Positions 1 through 8,950 of a stretch of 64,000 nucleotides of DNA are shown piece after piece. Source of the DNA: Collinsella aerofaciens. GTDB lineage: Bacteria > Actinomycetota > Coriobacteriia > Coriobacteriales > Coriobacteriaceae. A model generated the notes under the pieces. It saw nothing but the letters and a program-made list of their open reading frames with translations. It was not told the DNA's origin and searched no databases. Position numbers and translations under genes: made by a program. The DNA lies in contig NZ_JAQLFJ010000012.1 of the NCBI RefSeq assembly GCF_028206795.1, positions 1-64,000 of the forward strand. The letters are read 5' to 3'. Every line of letters begins with the position of its first letter. Position 1 is the first letter of the stretch.

Positions 1-251
1 ATGGGCTGGCGCCAGCATGGAGAGAATCTAGGTAGCTCAACGGAGAAAACCGTTGACAAAACTATAGGAACACCCCCCTGAACAGAATCGCCGTTATCGG
101 TTGACGGTGCGGCGATTGCCGCCAGCGGCGACATGAGCGGCTGAGCGATGAGGCCCGCTGTCAAAACGGTTGCGACGGCGCGGTTAGCAACGCCCTTGAC
201 GTTGACGGCCTTGGCCCGAGGCTCAAAGTGCTGTGGACTGTAGTTTGCCAT
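1..251 (-). CDS. N-terminus of a putative secreted protein, cut by the window edge
   Basis: An open frame of 83 codons runs off the left edge. It starts with ATG at 251, preceded by AAGGGAGA. The first ~48 residues look like a Sec signal: a basic stretch, then a hydrophobic Ala/Leu-rich segment ending in AIAAP, which is a plausible cleavage site. After residue ~60 the codons become less GC-rich and the sequence looks less protein-like, so a frameshift or early end beyond the edge is possible. The function cannot be told from this fragment. A small perfect hairpin (CAACGG, AGAAAA, CCGTTG) lies within it near 38-57. Confidence 0.45.
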   Translation of the reverse strand, partial: MANYSPQHFEPRAKAVNVKGVANRAVATVLTAGLIAQPLMSPLAAIAAPSTDNGDSVQGGVPIVLSTVFSVELPRFSPCWRQP

Positions 252-558
252 GGCTTTCTCCCTTTGACACGGATGTATCCATACGCTTCAAAATGTAGGA
301 GCTGATTTTTGAATTCTGTTGCGCAACATTGGTTACCGGCGGATTTTTTGAAATTTGCACTCTCGTGCTTCACAATTTCGTCACATATATGGGAGCTGGT
401 GCATCATATTCTTGCGGGATCGAATTGAGCCTGTAATTTGCATTTGCTCCCGCGTCATCCGCCCTATCGGATTCCGCATCCAACAGACACCCCGCCCGCC
501 ACGGTGTAGAGTTAAGACAACGGGCGCGTTGCGCGGCCCGTGCCAGAACGAGGTGGAC
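252..558. other. Divergent intergenic region
   Basis: About 300 bases separate the leftward secreted-protein gene from the rightward DUF389 gene. The region is more AT-rich than its neighbours and must hold both promoters. I could not assign convincing -35/-10 pairs or a repeat here. An upstream in-frame ATG at 355 would extend the DUF389 protein by 68 residues, but that extension has no membrane or conserved character and I treat it as non-coding. Confidence 0.5.
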
Positions 559-1698
559 ATGGAACTCGATAAACAACAGATCAAGCGACTGCGTGAACGC
601 CATCACCGGCGCCACGGCATCCGCCCTGCCCATAGTGAGGCTGCCGAACAGGCTGGTCGTTTTTTAAAGCGCGCATTCAACATTCGCGAGGGTCGCGCGC
701 CCTACCACGTGATTCGCAAGCGCTTTGTAAACGGGGCACGCCTGACCGGCTCTCACCTGTGCATCCTCATCATCGCCATGCTCATCGCAAGCATCGGCCT
801 CGATATCGACTCGGGCATCGCCATCGTGGGCGCCATGCTCATCTGCCCGCTCATGGGCTCGGTCCTTGCCATGGCATATGGCATTGCCACGCTCGACCGC
901 GAGATCACCGTCGAGGCCATTGCCAGCCTCGCACTGCAGATGGTCTTTTGCCTGGTCACGTCCACGCTGTATTTTAAGCTCTCGCCCCTTGGCACCACCA
1001 CGGCCGCCATTATCGACAACTCGACGCCCACCGTGTGGGACCTTGCCGTCGCGCTCGCGGGCGGCTTTGCGGGTGGCCTGGGCAACTCGCGCGACCAGGA
1101 ACCCGCCACGCTCATCGCCGGCGTGGCCGTGGCGACCGCGCTCATGCCGCCCCTGTGCGCGGCGGGCTACGGCATTGCCATCGCGAGCGGGTCGCTGTTC
1201 CTCTCGGCCCTCTACGAGTTTGGCATCAACGTCGTCTTTATCGCACTGGCGGCCGAAGCCGTGCTGCTTCTTCTGCGCGTGCCGCTCAAGCGCGACCTGA
1301 ACGGCGACGGCATTGTGACCGCCGAGGAAAATGCCGAGGTCGACGAGCTATCGCGCAAGGTGCGCCGCCGCATTATTTTGGGCACGGCGATCTTTGCCAT
1401 TCCCTGCATCGTTATGACCGTGGGGTCTATTGGCTCGGCGCAGGCCGGCGTGCAGGACGGCTACGGCGTCACCGAAACTACGCGCGAACTTGCCGCGGTG
1501 CTGCCGGGCTTTAAGGATTACACCGTCGCCGTCGAGACCTCGGCTGCCGAGGGCGAGGAAGAGGGCATCGTCGAGCGCGAGGTTGTCGCCCACGTGACGA
1601 CAAGCGAGGCGCTTGGGGCACACGACCGTCACGTCGCCCGCAAGCTCATTGACCTCAACGTGCCCGAACTCGATCGCGTGGAGTTTGATGTGAAGTGA
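559..1698 (+). CDS. DUF389 / TIGR00341 family integral membrane protein
   Basis: The protein has 379 residues. I chose ATG 559, with GAGGTGG just upstream, over an unsupported start at 355. A basic cytoplasmic N-terminus (residues 1-60) is followed by a block of hydrophobic helices from about residue 70 to 245, containing the family-typical stretch GAMLICPLMGSVLAMAYG and a conserved PPLCAAGYG segment. A soluble Glu-rich C-terminal domain follows, with one further membrane helix near residue 285. DUF389 proteins are inner-membrane proteins of unknown biochemical function found widely in actinobacteria and cyanobacteria. It appears to be a single-gene unit, with a pseudogene convergent downstream. 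Family confidence is high; function is unknown. Confidence 0.85.
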   Translation: MELDKQQIKRLRERHHRRHGIRPAHSEAAEQAGRFLKRAFNIREGRAPYHVIRKRFVNGARLTGSHLCILIIAMLIASIGLDIDSGIAIVGAMLICPLMGSVLAMAYGIATLDREITVEAIASLALQMVFCLVTSTLYFKLSPLGTTTAAIIDNSTPTVWDLAVALAGGFAGGLGNSRDQEPATLIAGVAVATALMPPLCAAGYGIAIASGSLFLSALYEFGINVVFIALAAEAVLLLLRVPLKRDLNGDGIVTAEENAEVDELSRKVRRRIILGTAIFAIPCIVMTVGSIGSAQAGVQDGYGVTETTRELAAVLPGFKDYTVAVETSAAEGEEEGIVEREVVAHVTTSEALGAHDRHVARKLIDLNVPELDRVEFDVK

Positions 1699-1765
1699 TG
1701 CGGGACGCGAGGTGGGCCCGGCACGAGAGCGCAGCCGCGGGGCGCAGGCACAGCCAAGCGCAGCG

Positions 1766-2268
1766 CTACAGCTCGTACTTGTACACGCGGTAGATGTACT
1801 TCTCGGCTTCCATCTCGTAGGTAGCGATGGGTAGACCGTAGCGGTCGTACTCGGTAAAGGTCTTGGCCTGGCCCGATGCCACGAGCATACTATCTGAATC
1901 GCCGACGCGCTGCTGACGTAGCCCGAGAACGGCACCGCGATCTGGTCTTCGAGCCCGTAGGTGCGTGCCACCTCGTCCACCGTAAAGATGCGCCCAAACG
2001 AATGCGAGCCGCGGCTGTAGTCGGTCACCACCGCGGCGCCCAGCTGGCCCCAGTCGAACTTGGGATAGCTTTCGGCCGCACCAAAATTGTTGTCGTACAA
2101 CAGCACCTGGTAGCGATCGGTCGTTGCCGTGTCGGAACTTGGCAGATAGGTCACGCTGTGCTGGCCCGCGTTGAGCGAATAATCGCCTTGGGCCTGCAGT
2201 AACTTGTCCTCAAAGCCCGAACCGGCCCAAAAATCGGGCAAGCCCATGGAAGGCTGTAGCAAGGTCAT
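1766..2268 (-). pseudogene. Frameshifted hypothetical gene
   Basis: Reading leftward from an ATG near 2268 (or 2247), a frame runs through GRIFTVDEVARTYGLEDQIA to about position 1910, then turns into low-complexity nonsense. The frame one base earlier continues sensibly (RVGDSDSMLVASGQAKTF, then a stretch ending KYIYRVYKYEL and TAG at 1766). A single-base deletion around 1908-1916 therefore best explains the sequence. Joined, it gives a soluble protein of about 167 residues that I do not recognise. It resembles the extracytoplasmic C-terminal part of a larger protein, so it may also be truncated at the 5' end. It lies directly downstream of the activase terminator. A sequencing error cannot be excluded. 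Confidence 0.5.
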
Positions 2269-2287
2269 TTGCGCAACATATGTCCAG

Positions 2288-2325
2288 CAAAAACGGGTGG
2301 TAGCCGGTACGGCTACCACCCGTTT
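2288..2325 (-). terminator. Rho-independent terminator of the activase gene
   Basis: A 16-base perfect stem (ACGGGTGGTAGCCG type) with a short loop is followed on the minus strand by a T-run. It lies about 30 bases beyond the stop of the gene at 2354. Confidence 0.85.
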
Positions 2326-2353
2326 GTCTCATATCCAGCCCATAGCAGGCCAG

Positions 2354-5300
2354 TTACTTCTTAATACCACGTCCCAGACGCTTGGCGACCGATGCCACGA
2401 CCTCCTCGCCGGCCGATCCGCAGCTCACGCAGCCATCGTGGGCACGCATCTGGCCGGTGACCTCGTCCATCGCGAGCGGTGCCACCTTCTCGAGCTTAAA
2501 GCCCTTGCCGGCGCGCATGTTCTCCTTGGCCACGCTAATCATGAGCTTAATGCGGTTGAGCTGGTTGACCTCGGATGCACCGGGGTCGTAGTCCACCGCA
2601 ACAATGTTGCTCTCGGGGTGCTGGCGGCGCAGCTCCTTGATCACGGCCTTACCCACCACGTGGTTGGGCAGGCACGCGAAGGGCTGTGTGCAGATGATGT
2701 TAGGCGCGCCGTGGTCGATCAGATCGAGCATCTCGGCCGTGAGCAGCCAGCCCTCGCCCATGTTGTTGCACACCGAAAGCACCGTGCGGGCCTTGTCCGC
2801 CATGGTGCCGATGCGCTCGGGCGCCTCAAAGCGGCGGGACTTTTCGAGCATCTCCTCCACCGGCGTACGCATCCAGTCCACGAGCTTGATGAGCGCCTGC
2901 ATACCAGCGCGCGTGGTAGCAGAGCTTCCCAGCTCGTCCTTCTGCAGCTCGGCGTTGCTCATGGAGTACAGGAAGAAGTCGAGCAGACCCGGCACCACGG
3001 CCTCGCAGCCCTCGCGCTCGATCACGTCGACCACGTGGTTGTTGGCCGTGGGATGGAACTTGACCAGGATCTCGCCGACCACGCCCACGCGCGGCTTGGT
3101 ACCCTCGCCCACGAGCGGCATAGTGTCGAACGCGCGGATGGCCTCGCGGCACAGCTTGGTGTAGTTGTGGCGGTTGAACTTGGGCGCCAGCATGCGGGCG
3201 CGCGCCATGTACTCCTCGTAGAGCGCATTGGCGGCACCGGGCGTTGCCTCGTACGGGCGGCAGCGGTAGAGCATCTGCATCATTACGTCACCAAAGAGCA
3301 CCGCGTAAACTGCCTGCTTAAGCAGCGCCGGCGTAATCTTAAAGCCGGGGTTGTCCTCGCCGAGCGCCACGGCCGAAAGCGAGATCACCGGGATCTCGGG
3401 GTGGCCGCTCTCGCGCAGGGCCTTGCGGATGAGTGCGATGTAGTTGGTGGCACGGCAGCCACCGCCGGTCTGGCTGATGACCACAGCTGTCTTGGACAGG
3501 TCGTATCGACCGCTCTCGATGGCCTCCATGATCTGGCCCGTCACCAGAATCGACGGATAGCAGATGTCGTTGTTCACGTAGCGCAGGCCGGCCTCGACAG
3601 CATCGTGGTCAGTCGAGGGCAACAGCTCCAGGTTGTAGCCAGCACCACGGAACACCTCTTTGACCAGGTCAAAGTGGATCGGCGCCATCTGCGGGCACAG
3701 GATGGTGTAGCCCTCGTCGCGCATCTGCTCGGTAAAGGGCACCTTGGGCCACGCGGTCGAAGCACTCTCGCGCTGCGCCTCGAACGTGTACTTGCGGCTC
3801 GCGAATGCGGGGGCATCCGTGGAGGGCGCCACCGGCGCGGCATCGCCCTGCTCGTAGGCCTCGCCCGCGGCCGTGGCCTCGGCCAGGCGCTCGGCCTCCT
3901 GGTCCTTAAGCGCGGCCATGAGCGAGCGGATGCGGATGCGCGCGGCGCCCAGGTTGGACACCTCGTCGATCTTGAGCACGGTGTAGATCTTGCCGCTGGC
4001 CTCCAGGATCTCCTGCACCTGATCGGTGGTCAGGGCATCGAGGCCGCAGCCGAAAGAGTTGAGCTGGATCAGGTCCAGGTCGTTGCGCATCGTCACAAAA
4101 CGGGCGACGGCGTACAGGCGGCTGTGGTACATCCACTGGTCGACGACGCGGATGGGGCGCTCGGGCTTCACGAGATGCGCGAGCGAATCCTCGGTAAAGA
4201 CCGCAAAGCCAAAGCTCGAGATAAGCTCGGGCAGGGCGTGGTTGATCTCGGGGTCGTTGTGGTAGGGACGACCGGCGAGCACGATGCCGTGACCGCCGTG
4301 GTCCTCGACCCACTTAAGAGCCTCCTCGCCCATGGTCTGGATATCCTCGTGGAAGCGCGCGTCGGCCTCAAAGGCAGCGTTGACGGCGGCATCGACCTCG
4401 GAGCGCGTGATCTTGGGACCGCGCACGCGACCGCGACCGGCTTGCGCATCGGCCACGCGGTCGACGGCGAGCACCTGGTACAGACGGCGCTTGAGCTCGG
4501 TCTTGTCGTGATAGGGCACAAACGGGTACAGGAACTCGATGTTCTGCTCGCGAATCTCGTCGATGTTGAGTGCCAACGCCGTGGGGTAGCTCATGACGAT
4601 GGGGCAGTTGTAACAGTTGCCGGCGGTCGGATCCTCCTTGCGCTCCCAGCGCACGCACGGCATCCAGATGAAGTCGACATCGCGGTCGATAAGGTTCATC
4701 ACGTGGCCGTGGCTCATCTTGGCCGGATAGCACACGCTCTCGGACGGCATGGACTCGATGCCCGCCTGGTAGGTCTTTTTGCTCGACTGGTCGGACAGCT
4801 GCACGCTAAAGCCCAGACGCGTAAAGAACGCGTGCCAGAAGGGGTAGTTCTCGTACATGTTGAGCGCGCGCGGGATGCCGACGGTGCCGCGCGGGGCCTC
4901 GTCGGGGCTCAGCACCTCGCGGTTAAAGAGCAGCTCGTTTTTCTTTTTGAAGAGGTTGGGGGCCTCGGTCTTCTGCTTTTTGTGGCCGGCGCCCTTCTCG
5001 CAGCGGTTGCCGGTGATAAAGCGCCTGCCGCCGCCAAAGTCGTTGACGGTAAGCTGGCAGTTGTTAGAGCAACGGCCGCAGCGGACATGCTTTTGCGTCA
5101 CGGTGAGGTGTGCGATGTCCTCGGCCGAGAGGATGGTCGAGGTGCCGTCGGCGCCGGCGCGATCGCGGGCGAGCAAGGCCGCGCCGTAGGCGCCCATGCA
5201 GCCGGCGATGTCGGGACGCACGGCATGAACGCCGGTGAGCTGCTCAAACGCGCGCAGCGTCGCATCGGACATAAAGGTGCCGCCCTGGACGATCACCTGG

Positions 5301-7135
5301 CTGCCGATCTCCTTGGGGTCGCGCAGCTTAATGACCTTGAACAGGGCATTCTTGATGACGGAATAGGACAGGCCGGCCGCGATGTCGCCCACCGTGGCGC
5401 CCTCCTTTTGCGCCTGCTTGACGCGCGAGTTCATAAAGACCGTGCAGCGGCTGCCCAGGTCGACCGGGGCCTTGGCATGGATGGCGGCATCGGCGAACGC
5501 GCGCACGTCCATGTTCATAGAGACGGCGAAGCTCTCGATAAAGCTGCCGCAGCCCGACGAGCAGGCCTCGTTGAGCATGATGTGTTCGATGACGCCGTCC
5601 TTGACGCGCAGGCACTTCATGTCCTGGCCGCCGATGTCCAGGATAAACTCGACGCCGGGCAGGAACGCCTTGGCGCCGCGCAGGTGCGCGACGGTCTCGA
5701 TCTCGCCGGAGTCGGCCTTGAGGGCCTCGATGAGCAGCGCCTCGCCATAGCCCGTGGTGGTCACGTGGCCGATGGTGCAGCCGGCGGGGATGTGGTTGTA
5801 GAAATCGGCCATGATGACCTTGGCCGTGCCCAGGATGTCACCGTTGTTGTTGCCGTACCAGGTGTGCAACAGCTGGCCGTCCTCGCCCACGAGTGCGGCT
5901 TTCATGGTGGTGGAGCCGGCGTCGATGCCGATGAACACGCGGCCGGCGTAGCCGTCGAGCTTGCCCTTGGGGACGACCTCGGTGTCGTGGCGGGTCTTGA
6001 ACTCGGCAAAGTCCTCGTCGGTGGCAAAGAGCGGGTCCAGGCGCTCGACCTCGGCACCCTGTGTGTCACCCAGGGCATCAATGGCCTCGATGAGCTGCGG
6101 GAACGTGCTGAGCTTGTTGGACTCGTGCGCCATGGCGGCGCCGCTCGCCACAAACAGGTGAGCGTTTTGGGGCACGATACGGTGCTCCTCGTCCAGGCTG
6201 AGCGTGAGGTAGAAGCGGTGGCGCAGCTCGGAGAGATACTGCAACGGGCCGCCCAGGAAGGCGACGTTGCCGCTGATCGGACGGCCGCACGCCAGACCCG
6301 AGATGGTCTGGGTCACGACGGCCTGGAAGATGGAGGCGGCCACGTCCTCGGGGCGGGCGCCCTCGTTGAGCAGCGGCTGCACGTCGGTCTTGGCAAAGAC
6401 GCCGCAGCGGCTGGCGATGGGATAGATGGTGGTGGCGTTGGCCGCGAGCTCGTTGAGGCCGCTGGCATCGGTGTGCAGCAGGGTGGCCATCTGATCGATG
6501 AACGCGCCCGTGCCGCCGGCGCAGGTGCCGTTCATGCGCTGCTCGATGCCGTTGTCGAAGTAGATGATCTTGGCATCCTCGCCGCCCAGCTCAATGGCGA
6601 CATCGGTGGCCGGGATGAGGGTCTCGACGGCACGCTTGCTGGCGATGACCTCCTGGACAAACTCCAGGTCGAGCCACTGGGACAGCAGCAGGCCGCCCGA
6701 GCCGGTGATGGCGCAGGTCATCTGGGCCGTCGGCAGCACGGTCGCGGCACCCTCGAACAGGTCGCGGGCGCAGGCACGGACGTCGGTGTGGTGGCGCTGG
6801 TACTTGGCGTAGACAATCTGGTTGTCGTCGTTGAGCACGGCGAGCTTAACGGTGGTGGAGCCCACGTCGATGCCCAGGTGCAGGTTGCCGTGGGCGGCCT
6901 CGGGGTTGAAGATCGCGCCTTCGGGGGCCTGGCCGGCGGCTACGGGCTCAGCGGCGGTGGCGGGCTCGCTAGCGACGGACGTCTCCCCTGCCGCGTTCTT
7001 GGCATCGGCAACTGCCTCGGCAACTTTCTCGGCAGCCGCGGTCGCGGCCTTCTGCGCGGCGTCCACCACGGCGGGCGCGGCCTCGCGTGCGGCAGCGACC
7101 ATGCGGTCCTTGATGCCCTCGACGAGTTTGCTCAT
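2354..7135 (-). CDS. Giant 2-hydroxyacyl-CoA dehydratase activase-type protein (two BadF/BcrA ATPase domains, DUF2229, HgdB-like C-terminus)
   Basis: The protein has 1593 residues. The order is: an Ala-rich helical N-terminus (1-75); a first ASKHA ATPase domain with LGIDVGSTTVK (~87-97), CAGGTGAF (C205) and SRCGVF (C244); a second with FIGIDAGSTTMK (~401-412), CSSGCGSF (~525-532) and SRCTVF; a Cys cluster CGRCSNNC near 690; a DUF2229 region (~750-970); and a long C-terminal half resembling the dehydratase D-component, with CVSCGS near the end. In HgdC-type activases the paired cysteines hold a [4Fe-4S] cluster between subunits, and ATP hydrolysis drives one-electron transfer to a 2-hydroxyacyl-CoA dehydratase. 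The substrate here is unknown, and no separate dehydratase A/B subunits are nearby. It starts 11 bases after the TetR gene and forms an operon with it. Confidence 0.85.
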   Translation of the reverse strand: MSKLVEGIKDRMVAAAREAAPAVVDAAQKAATAAAEKVAEAVADAKNAAGETSVASEPATAAEPVAAGQAPEGAIFNPEAAHGNLHLGIDVGSTTVKLAVLNDDNQIVYAKYQRHHTDVRACARDLFEGAATVLPTAQMTCAITGSGGLLLSQWLDLEFVQEVIASKRAVETLIPATDVAIELGGEDAKIIYFDNGIEQRMNGTCAGGTGAFIDQMATLLHTDASGLNELAANATTIYPIASRCGVFAKTDVQPLLNEGARPEDVAASIFQAVVTQTISGLACGRPISGNVAFLGGPLQYLSELRHRFYLTLSLDEEHRIVPQNAHLFVASGAAMAHESNKLSTFPQLIEAIDALGDTQGAEVERLDPLFATDEDFAEFKTRHDTEVVPKGKLDGYAGRVFIGIDAGSTTMKAALVGEDGQLLHTWYGNNNGDILGTAKVIMADFYNHIPAGCTIGHVTTTGYGEALLIEALKADSGEIETVAHLRGAKAFLPGVEFILDIGGQDMKCLRVKDGVIEHIMLNEACSSGCGSFIESFAVSMNMDVRAFADAAIHAKAPVDLGSRCTVFMNSRVKQAQKEGATVGDIAAGLSYSVIKNALFKVIKLRDPKEIGSQVIVQGGTFMSDATLRAFEQLTGVHAVRPDIAGCMGAYGAALLARDRAGADGTSTILSAEDIAHLTVTQKHVRCGRCSNNCQLTVNDFGGGRRFITGNRCEKGAGHKKQKTEAPNLFKKKNELLFNREVLSPDEAPRGTVGIPRALNMYENYPFWHAFFTRLGFSVQLSDQSSKKTYQAGIESMPSESVCYPAKMSHGHVMNLIDRDVDFIWMPCVRWERKEDPTAGNCYNCPIVMSYPTALALNIDEIREQNIEFLYPFVPYHDKTELKRRLYQVLAVDRVADAQAGRGRVRGPKITRSEVDAAVNAAFEADARFHEDIQTMGEEALKWVEDHGGHGIVLAGRPYHNDPEINHALPELISSFGFAVFTEDSLAHLVKPERPIRVVDQWMYHSRLYAVARFVTMRNDLDLIQLNSFGCGLDALTTDQVQEILEASGKIYTVLKIDEVSNLGAARIRIRSLMAALKDQEAERLAEATAAGEAYEQGDAAPVAPSTDAPAFASRKYTFEAQRESASTAWPKVPFTEQMRDEGYTILCPQMAPIHFDLVKEVFRGAGYNLELLPSTDHDAVEAGLRYVNNDICYPSILVTGQIMEAIESGRYDLSKTAVVISQTGGGCRATNYIALIRKALRESGHPEIPVISLSAVALGEDNPGFKITPALLKQAVYAVLFGDVMMQMLYRCRPYEATPGAANALYEEYMARARMLAPKFNRHNYTKLCREAIRAFDTMPLVGEGTKPRVGVVGEILVKFHPTANNHVVDVIEREGCEAVVPGLLDFFLYSMSNAELQKDELGSSATTRAGMQALIKLVDWMRTPVEEMLEKSRRFEAPERIGTMADKARTVLSVCNNMGEGWLLTAEMLDLIDHGAPNIICTQPFACLPNHVVGKAVIKELRRQHPESNIVAVDYDPGASEVNQLNRIKLMISVAKENMRAGKGFKLEKVAPLAMDEVTGQMRAHDGCVSCGSAGEEVVASVAKRLGRGIKK

Positions 7136-7146
7136 TGTCTCTCCTC

Positions 7147-7857
7147 TTAGTTGTTGGACTCGACGGTTGCGGCGGTGTCGGCCGCGTCCTCGAGCTGCAA
7201 GTTCAATAGCTTCATGCCGTATTCCGGCACGTTGATATCGATGGGTTGGCCATACAGGTCACCAGGGCGCACAAAAGCGAGCACCGTCATAATGCGCGCC
7301 ATGGCCTCGGGCGATTCGGTGAGCCCACGCTCAAACCAGCGCTGAATCATGCCGACCTCGGCACTCACGACGTAGGTAACGTAGTAGTCAAAGAACGTGC
7401 CCAGCGCCAGGCCCAAAATGCCCGTCTGTGCACGCGGCACCACAGCCTCGCGCGCGGTGTCGATGATCCTTTTAATGAAGGCCTGGTCGCCGCCCGGACC
7501 CAGCAGCGCACCGATTAAGTCGCGGTTGGCCGCAAGATAACGCAGCAGCTCAACCGAACCGGGCGCCGGCTCGAGCTCATCGATGTTGTGATAGAGATCG
7601 GGCAGCTGAGCTGCGGTGATGAGCTCAATTCGCTCACGGATCTCGGCCAGCAAGCCGTCCTCGATTTGATTGATAAAGTCGGGGATATCGCGGTAGTGCG
7701 AATAGAACGTGCGGCGCGTAAGGCCGGCACGCTCGGTGAGCGACGCGACGTTAATGCGCGAAAGGTCGCCGCTTTCGGCAAGCTCGCTGGCAAGTGCCTG
7801 GCGAAGGGCACGCTGCGAGCGAAGGGACCGGCGATCGCATTTCTCGAGCTGGGACAA
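7147..7857 (-). CDS. TetR/AcrR family transcriptional regulator
   Basis: The protein has 236 residues. The start is TTG at 7857, chosen because AAGGAGG lies six bases upstream and no ATG fits. The N-terminal helix-turn-helix spans about residues 10-60 (INVASLTERAGLTRRTFYSHY), followed by a helical ligand-binding domain. It is the first gene of a two-gene operon with the giant activase, so it probably controls that gene and itself. Perfect and imperfect dyads in its upstream region are likely operators. The inducer is unknown; an acyl-CoA would fit the context but is only inferred. Confidence 0.85.
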   Translation of the reverse strand: MSQLEKCDRRSLRSQRALRQALASELAESGDLSRINVASLTERAGLTRRTFYSHYRDIPDFINQIEDGLLAEIRERIELITAAQLPDLYHNIDELEPAPGSVELLRYLAANRDLIGALLGPGGDQAFIKRIIDTAREAVVPRAQTGILGLALGTFFDYYVTYVVSAEVGMIQRWFERGLTESPEAMARIMTVLAFVRPGDLYGQPIDINVPEYGMKLLNLQLEDAADTAATVESNN

Positions 7858-7879
7858 GCGTCCTCCTTGTTACTCAGCC

Positions 7880-7923
7880 TGTGCGCTATTGCACAGTGCG
7901 AGTATTATTGCACACCGTGTGCA
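7880..7923 (-). promoter_or_regulatory. Likely TetR operator region of the activase operon
   Basis: The region holds a perfect 15-base dyad TGCACACCGTGTGCA (7909-7923) and a second dyad TGTGC-N6-GCACA (7880-7895). Read on the minus strand, the two share the direct repeat TGTGCAATA. They lie 23-66 bases upstream of the TetR start codon, where a self-acting repressor would bind. Confidence 0.6.
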
Positions 7924-7950
7924 TCAACACGTAAAGGCAATATTTGGAAT

Positions 7951-7977
7951 GTGACGAGGGGGCAGTCCCTTTGTCAC
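7951..7977. repeat. REP-like hairpin with GGGACTG loop
   Basis: An imperfect inverted repeat (GTGACGAGGG / CCCTTTGTCAC) exposes GGGACTGCC-type bases at its loop. It ends one base before the stop codon of the HAD gene. It resembles the GGGACAGG hairpins seen elsewhere in the window but has a different stem. Confidence 0.5.
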
Positions 7978-7978
7978 A

Positions 7979-8836
7979 TTATTCGATGATGGTGCGGGAG
8001 CTCTGCTTATGCATGGTGGCGAGCATGTGTTTGGGGACGGCGTGGACCATGCAGCTGCCGATAGTTGCGCTCGCGGCGACCTTGGCTGCATCGCTAGCGT
8101 TTTTGGTCGCGTAGCTGTGGCGGAAACGCTTGAGCATGGCGATGTCGTTGCCGCCGTCGCCGTAAACCGCGACCTCATCCTCGGCAATACCGTAGTAGCC
8201 CGCCAGCCAGGCCACGCTCTCGCCCTTGTTGCACGCCACGTCCGTGATCTCGAACATCACCGGATCGAACGGCGCGTTGACCACACGGTCCGAACGCTCG
8301 GCCAAATACGCCTTAAGGTCGCGCTCCAGCTCGGGCGAGGTCACGCGGCAGTTGATCTTGCACACGTCATGACGCAGGATGTCACCGATCGACTGGTCGA
8401 AGTACTGTTCCTCGTGGTACCCGCCACGCGCACGCATGCCGCGCATCACGATGCGCTTGATAGGGCTGTCCTTTTTAAAGCCCGCCTGGTGCATCTCGAA
8501 CGATCCGCTCGAAAACATGCCGTCGGGCGTGGAGCAGTCAAAACAGATATCCGGAAACTCCTTGAGCAGCTCCTCGGTGATCTGTGGGTCGATAGTCCAG
8601 GTCTTGAGCACCTCGCCATGGCTGTCGCGCACGATGGATCCGTTGGAGCAGCAGGCGTCAAGCGCCAGGCCCGTAAAGCCATGCTCGCCAATCGGCAGCG
8701 TCGAGCGTCCGGTCGCGGGAACCACATGCAGGCCAGCCTTGGTCAGCTCGCGGATGGCACGGCGGATGGTCCCATCCGCCTCGTGCAGGGCGTTCAGCAG
8801 CGTTCCGTCTAAGTCACTCGCAAACATCTTGATCAT
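7979..8836 (-). CDS. Cof-type HAD-superfamily hydrolase
   Basis: The protein has 285 residues. ATG 8836 is preferred over GTG 8842 because GGAGAG sits eight bases before the ATG and only two before the GTG. HAD motif I is DLDGTLL (~residues 7-13), motif II lies around PATGRS, a Lys-bearing region sits mid-protein, and motif IV is GDGGNDIAMLK. A large C2-type cap (~85-190) places it with the Cof/YbjI/YidA phosphatases, which dephosphorylate sugar phosphates and related metabolites in the cytoplasm. The substrate cannot be deduced. Its stop codon touches a REP-like hairpin. It appears monocistronic. Confidence 0.85.
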   Translation of the reverse strand: MIKMFASDLDGTLLNALHEADGTIRRAIRELTKAGLHVVPATGRSTLPIGEHGFTGLALDACCSNGSIVRDSHGEVLKTWTIDPQITEELLKEFPDICFDCSTPDGMFSSGSFEMHQAGFKKDSPIKRIVMRGMRARGGYHEEQYFDQSIGDILRHDVCKINCRVTSPELERDLKAYLAERSDRVVNAPFDPVMFEITDVACNKGESVAWLAGYYGIAEDEVAVYGDGGNDIAMLKRFRHSYATKNASDAAKVAASATIGSCMVHAVPKHMLATMHKQSSRTIIE

Positions 8837-8950
8837 GGGCACGTCTCTCCTTCGTCTGCACGATATTGTAGACGAGAACGGGCGTGCCCAAACAATGGCG
8901 TCCCGGCGCGACGTGCCACTGCCTCCACAAATTCACGGTGCCCCAGTGCC

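Noticed and set aside
355..558. Longer N-terminus of the DUF389 protein from ATG 355
   Set aside because: The 68 extra residues lack a ribosome site and any family similarity. ATG 559 has both.
2204..7150. A 1648-codon open frame on the plus strand opposite the activase gene
   Set aside because: It is a shadow frame produced by GC-rich codon use. Its translation has no domain logic, while the minus strand shows clear ASKHA and cysteine motifs.
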